From Druceiella hillmani (taxonomy: Eukaryota; Arthropoda; Insecta; Lepidoptera; Hepialidae): 64,000 bases of DNA. This document shows, in pieces, positions 60,556-64,000 of the stretch. The translations under genes and the position numbers were made by a program. The stretch's first letter is position 1; every line of letters begins with the position of its first letter. A model generated the notes under the pieces. That model had not been told where the DNA came from. It saw nothing but the letters and a program-made list of their open reading frames with translations, and searched no databases. Location of the stretch: positions 3,232,501 through 3,296,500 of the forward strand of contig JAYKKI010000040.1 in assembly GCA_039881145.1 (NCBI GenBank), in the 5' to 3' direction.

Positions 60556-61062
60556 TGAAGTGTCTCGTTTTTCCAATTTTTTCATACGGAGCAGAAACCT
60601 GGGCCCTCAGATTAAATAGATGTGCTATAAATGCGGTACTAGATAAAATCGATGCGCTATAAATGCGGTACTGGAGGCGCATGTAAAACATTTCTTAGAC
60701 CACTTTTCTCACCAATACCTCCATTATAAATGTGTTGAGAATCAAAGAAAAACTTTCATCGACTGTACAATTACAAATTCTTAAATTCTTCGGACATATC
60801 TCTAGAAAACTATTGAATGAAAACTTTGATGAAGCGTTAAGTGGTGCAGGAACAGGTTGAAAGCAAAAGATCACGAGGGCGATTTCCAACCCAATGGATG
60901 GATCTGATAAAGACTGCGATAGGGACCAGCATTACAGAAAGTTCTAGAAACGCTACCAATCAACTGAAGTGGAAACGCATTGTTAAAGCAGCCACCCGAG
61001 TCGAGAGTGTTAAGGAAGAGGACAAACCATGTAAATCATCGCCGAGACCCCGATTACTCTGA
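60556..61062 (+). pseudogene. RTE-like LINE 3'-end relic
   Basis: The plus strand reads MKCLVFPIFSYGAETWALR and, after a 38-base direct repeat and a stop, MRYWRRM. Further on comes LQILKFFGHISRKL, then from 60841 RGRFPTQWMDLIK and LKWKRIVKAA. This is the typical C-terminal region after the reverse transcriptase of RTE-type LINEs (consensus like YGAETW, M-x-x-WRR-M, GH-I-x-R, GRP-x-x-RW-x-D, W-x-x-I-V). At least four stops and one frameshift. The catalytic part is absent. Confidence 0.72.
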
Positions 61063-61139
61063 TAAGAGTGTGATGACTAGAGAAAGAGATATTTGATTAA
61101 CAATAAGGAAACACAAATTCTCATATATATTTTAAGCAA

Positions 61140-61222
61140 AATAACTATAATTGTTATATTAACATCATGTCATTGGTTTTGCATGGTAATGACATGGTGT
61201 TAATATAACAATTATAGTTATT
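61140..61222. repeat. Hairpin with 35-bp arms
   Basis: Arms 61140-61174 (AATAACTATAATTGTTATAT...) and 61188-61222 match with one mismatch (a G:A position); the spacer is 13 bases, GGTTTTGCATGGT. No target duplication noticed. It could be transcribed as a miRNA-like foldback, but nothing else supports that. Confidence 0.92.
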
Positions 61223-61239
61223 ATTGTTCGTACAATAAA

Positions 61240-62060
61240 CTGATAATGAAACAAGTTTTTGCTTTTCACAGCATCGATGATAATATTCACAATAATATTC
61301 GATTAGCTCGTTATTAGAATCATAAATAGTTATTCATTATCTAGTAGCCAATGCATTAGTAGAAGAATCGGAAAAAAGCTGTGTAGACAGCGGAAATTCT
61401 CTTATAAATACACGCTAACATAAGCTTTAAATGAACTTAGCTCTCAAGTGCTATGATGCAGATAGTGCATTCGCGCATGGCGAATAAAAAAAACTTGTTT
61501 GCACCAACTTGTGTTCAACATTCATATATACTACGACAGTATGCAAAACTACTTGACGTCTGCTCGTACAGATATGTTTTGGCTGGACTTCAACGAAATA
61601 TTTTGACATATTGTTTTCACTTTAATGAAACATGTTATTGTTTAAAATTGTATTACAAGTTTTTAAAACTATTATACCCTAAATAAACTACGAAGCGATG
61701 ATCAAAAAATGTGGCAAAGTAATTTTGCGGTTTCAAAACTACATCGCGCTGTTTAAATAAATATTTTTTTACTGTTATCAGTTTAACTTTAGTCTCAGTA
61801 GTAGTGACTCTTTTGATTTGCACCAGTAAAAAAATGGAATTTATTTTTCGTTACTGACTTCTTTATAATAAATGACATTAGTAATGCATTTGTCTTTCAT
61901 GAATTTCGACATAATTTTTTCACAGCAAAGATTTTTTATAACGACGTAGCTATTATGTAAATTGAATTAAAAGTATTTTCGAAACCGAAATATCTAACGA
62001 ATGACTTTTTTAGGAAACCCAATCCAAAATCGTCCAGATTTTTACAAAAATTTGTGAACC
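61240..62060. other. AT-rich stretch without recognised features
   Basis: An open frame at 61453-61686 has no recognisable motif, starts in a codon context without support and resembles no family I know, so it is not called as a gene. Confidence 0.55.
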
Positions 62061-62075
62061 TGAAAAAAAAATTGC

Positions 62076-62082
62076 ATATATA

Positions 62083-62152
<70 letters not shown>
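62076..62152. repeat. (TA)n microsatellite
   Basis: About 75 bases of alternating TA with single 'gca' and 'gta' interruptions. Confidence 0.95.
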
Positions 62153-62153
<1 letters not shown>

Positions 62154-62159
62154 TGCTGT

Positions 62160-62660
62160 GTTGAGAACTAATGATGGATTTTTTTTCATTTCTTACGGAA
62201 AACTACAACAAACCTCGGCTGAGAATAAAAACAAACGGATAAATGGCTGATCAGGTTTTTGTGGTAAAGAGGGTAGAAGGTCACTATTCGTAAGCGTGTC
62301 TTCACAAGATGCCTTTTTATATCGCGGTTTAGGAAGACCTAGTCTCATGAAAAAATTATTTTCATATTCCAGAAATCCGATTTCACAAATAGTGCGATTA
62401 AACCACGACCACTTTATAATCTTTCAATTCAACTCGTCTGGTATTTTTTCAATTAAATGTTTTAAATTTTATTAAAACTTGCAAATTTTCAAATATTCCT
62501 ACTGCCATTCAGGTTTTTGCATATAAAATATCACCAATAAAAGATGTCACTATTTGGTCTTAATTTTTTTTTTATCCGAAGCCCAAAAATTTGCTTTTTT
62601 ATGTAATAATATCACAGGACCGAAATTGTCATCTTGGAGCTGGTCGATATCTTTATTGCC
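62160..62660. other. Stretch without recognised features
   Basis: Moderately AT-rich. No coding similarity or repeat found. Confidence 0.55.
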
Positions 62661-62671
62661 TAATAATCAAT

Positions 62672-63045
62672 GAATCTCAACATATGATACTGTGGAACTC
62701 AATATGCAGATACTGTAGAACTAAACATGCAGATGTTATAGAATTCATTAAGCTGATATTATAGAGCTTAACATGCGGGTAATTTAGAACTCAACATGCA
62801 AATACTGTAGAACTCAAAATGCAGATACTGTGGAACTCAACATGCAAATGCTGTAGAACTCAAGATGCAAATACTCCAAAACTTAGCATACAAATACTCT
62901 ACAACTCAATATGCAGATATTTTAGAAATTAACATGCAAATGCTATAGAACTCAGTTCATTCGAAAGTGTATACATGTTGAGTTCTACACTCAACATGTA
63001 TACACTTTAGAATTGAACATGCAGAAAATATAGAACTCAAGATTC
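62672..63045. repeat. 23-bp minisatellite with embedded palindrome
   Basis: Eleven units in exact 23-base register from 62688 to 62940, consensus TACTGTAGAACTCAACATGC followed by AGA or AAA, with 2-8 changes each. A partial unit precedes them. After 62955 the array is broken by a palindrome (arms 62964-62983 and 62989-63008), then about one and a half further units. AT-rich and without coding capacity. Confidence 0.92.
62964..63008. repeat. Perfect 20-bp inverted repeat inside the minisatellite
   Basis: AAAGTGTATACATGTTGAGT and its exact complement around TCTAC. The left arm is a minisatellite stretch in reverse orientation, so the array contains a locally inverted segment. Confidence 0.9.
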
Positions 63046-63049
63046 GTAA

Positions 63050-64000
63050 TTTGTCACCCAAAGATATTTTATTTTAATCCTTTGCGTCTCAAATTCAATA
63101 ATTAATGAGATACAATCAGCAAGCGATTCACATTAAAACGAGCTTGTTACCAATTGTTGTTACATTATCCACTGATAAGAACCGATAATGTATTTCTACG
63201 TGAAATGCAGTTATCTTTTCCCTGTATTTAAAATTTGATTGCATTTAAAGACGAATTTACGAAGAATAAAATGCAATAGATTGTTCATGAGCAAGGGATT
63301 ATTGATAACCCACATTTTACACGTCAGCATATAGCCATCATACTTTGTTTTTAAACTTTAATATTTAATTAACTTGTTGTTAATTTATTTATCTCACAAA
63401 ACTTTCTTTGTATTATGCTTGTTTTTAGAAGTATCCGATTGATTTAGTGTAACTATGTACACTTGTTTCTGTAGTTTTTTTTTAAATTTGTTTCGTATAT
63501 GTCTATTAATGTTAATAGCAACCATGGCAGTTTATTTTGTACTTTTCCCAGCATTTTTATTTTGTACAAATTGATCACCATTTTCCAATGTCAAAAATTA
63601 AAATAAATACTTTGTAATTTGCCGTTAAATTTTTATGCCAACGCGCAAGCTTTAGCTGTAAACTCTATTATAGACAAGTAAACTTTATTATACCTGGTAA
63701 TTTAACTCACATAATTCTTAAATTTATTACTTTTTGTTTAAGAAATGAGAGATTTATTCATCTCTATTGTAAATATTATAAGATATTCAGGTTGAATATA
63801 TTTGTATGTGTAAAATGTTATAAGTAGATTTTGAAATGATATTCACAATTATTAGTTCAAAATCTATTTATCAAATTAATACCTTCCAAATTATCGTTAC
63901 GTATAATAAATTTGTTTGTGACTTTCGTCATATAACACTGTATGAAAAGTAAAAATAGATATGTTACAACTCTGATAGATAGAGACGATACTCCGAAAAT
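63050..64000. other. AT-rich right end without recognised features
   Basis: No gene, transposon or structured repeat recognised to the end of the window. Confidence 0.6.

Noticed and set aside
61453..61686. 77-codon open frame near the right end
   Set aside because: No recognisable domain, no conserved copy and no promoter or splice evidence; length is not unusual for chance.
62672..63045. Regularly spaced repeats that might suggest a CRISPR array
   Set aside because: The 23-bp units are directly adjacent with no unique spacers, and the genome is eukaryotic.

Overview
This is a window of animal nuclear DNA, almost certainly an insect. It is very AT-rich, has large introns with GT/AG borders, many (TA)n microsatellites, and carries Ty1/copia, Jockey-type LINE, mariner, hAT-like, Helitron and tRNA-derived SINE remains. 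The only host genes I can support are two tandem copies of a four-exon gene on the minus strand. It encodes a secreted, probably GPI-anchored lipocalin of the apolipoprotein D / Lazarillo type. GPI-anchored lipocalins are known from hemimetabolous insects (grasshopper Lazarillo), so a hemimetabolous insect is a reasonable guess; I cannot name the species.

Layout. Two long direct repeat units lie head to tail, each with one lipocalin gene. Unit 1 starts at or before base 1 and can be followed to about 26,930. Unit 2 runs from about 32,520 to about 58,060. Anchors seen by eye: 1-480 with 32,520-33,060; 5,150-5,905 with 33,340-34,050; 10,085-13,330 with 34,058-34,370 plus 39,036-41,970; 14,430-21,660 with 43,100-50,870; 22,680-26,930 with 50,890-58,060. 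Gene A is exons 21185-21295, 17803-18022, 14864-14962 and 12294-12511 (215 aa). Gene B is 50391-50501, 46946-47162, 43516-43614 and 41001-41218 (214 aa). Both keep a TATA box and a GATA-type site upstream, intact splice sites and an open frame. Their protein differences are strikingly clustered at predicted barrel-mouth segments.

Mobile elements mark the units differently, and each insertion can be paired with the uninterrupted site in the other unit. Unit 1 only: a copia element (5910-10079), a 230-bp fold-back insertion (11637-11866) and a TIR element (22011-22436). Unit 2 only: a Jockey-like LINE (34381-39024), a small palindromic-end element (53077-53249), a hAT-like DNA transposon (54567-57476) and a Helitron helicase relic (from about 58,060). 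A shared decayed reverse-transcriptase relic (about 5,330-5,760 and 33,470-33,870) predates the duplication.

Gene A is also flanked by a large inverted repeat (about 620-3,090 against 28,500-31,170), each arm holding a decayed tRNA-Ser-like sequence. The right end (58,060-64,000) holds only repeat remains: Helitron helicase pieces, an RTE-like LINE tail, a 23-bp minisatellite and several near-perfect hairpins. I see no defence system, CRISPR array or gene cluster of new type. The most interesting object is the lipocalin pair.
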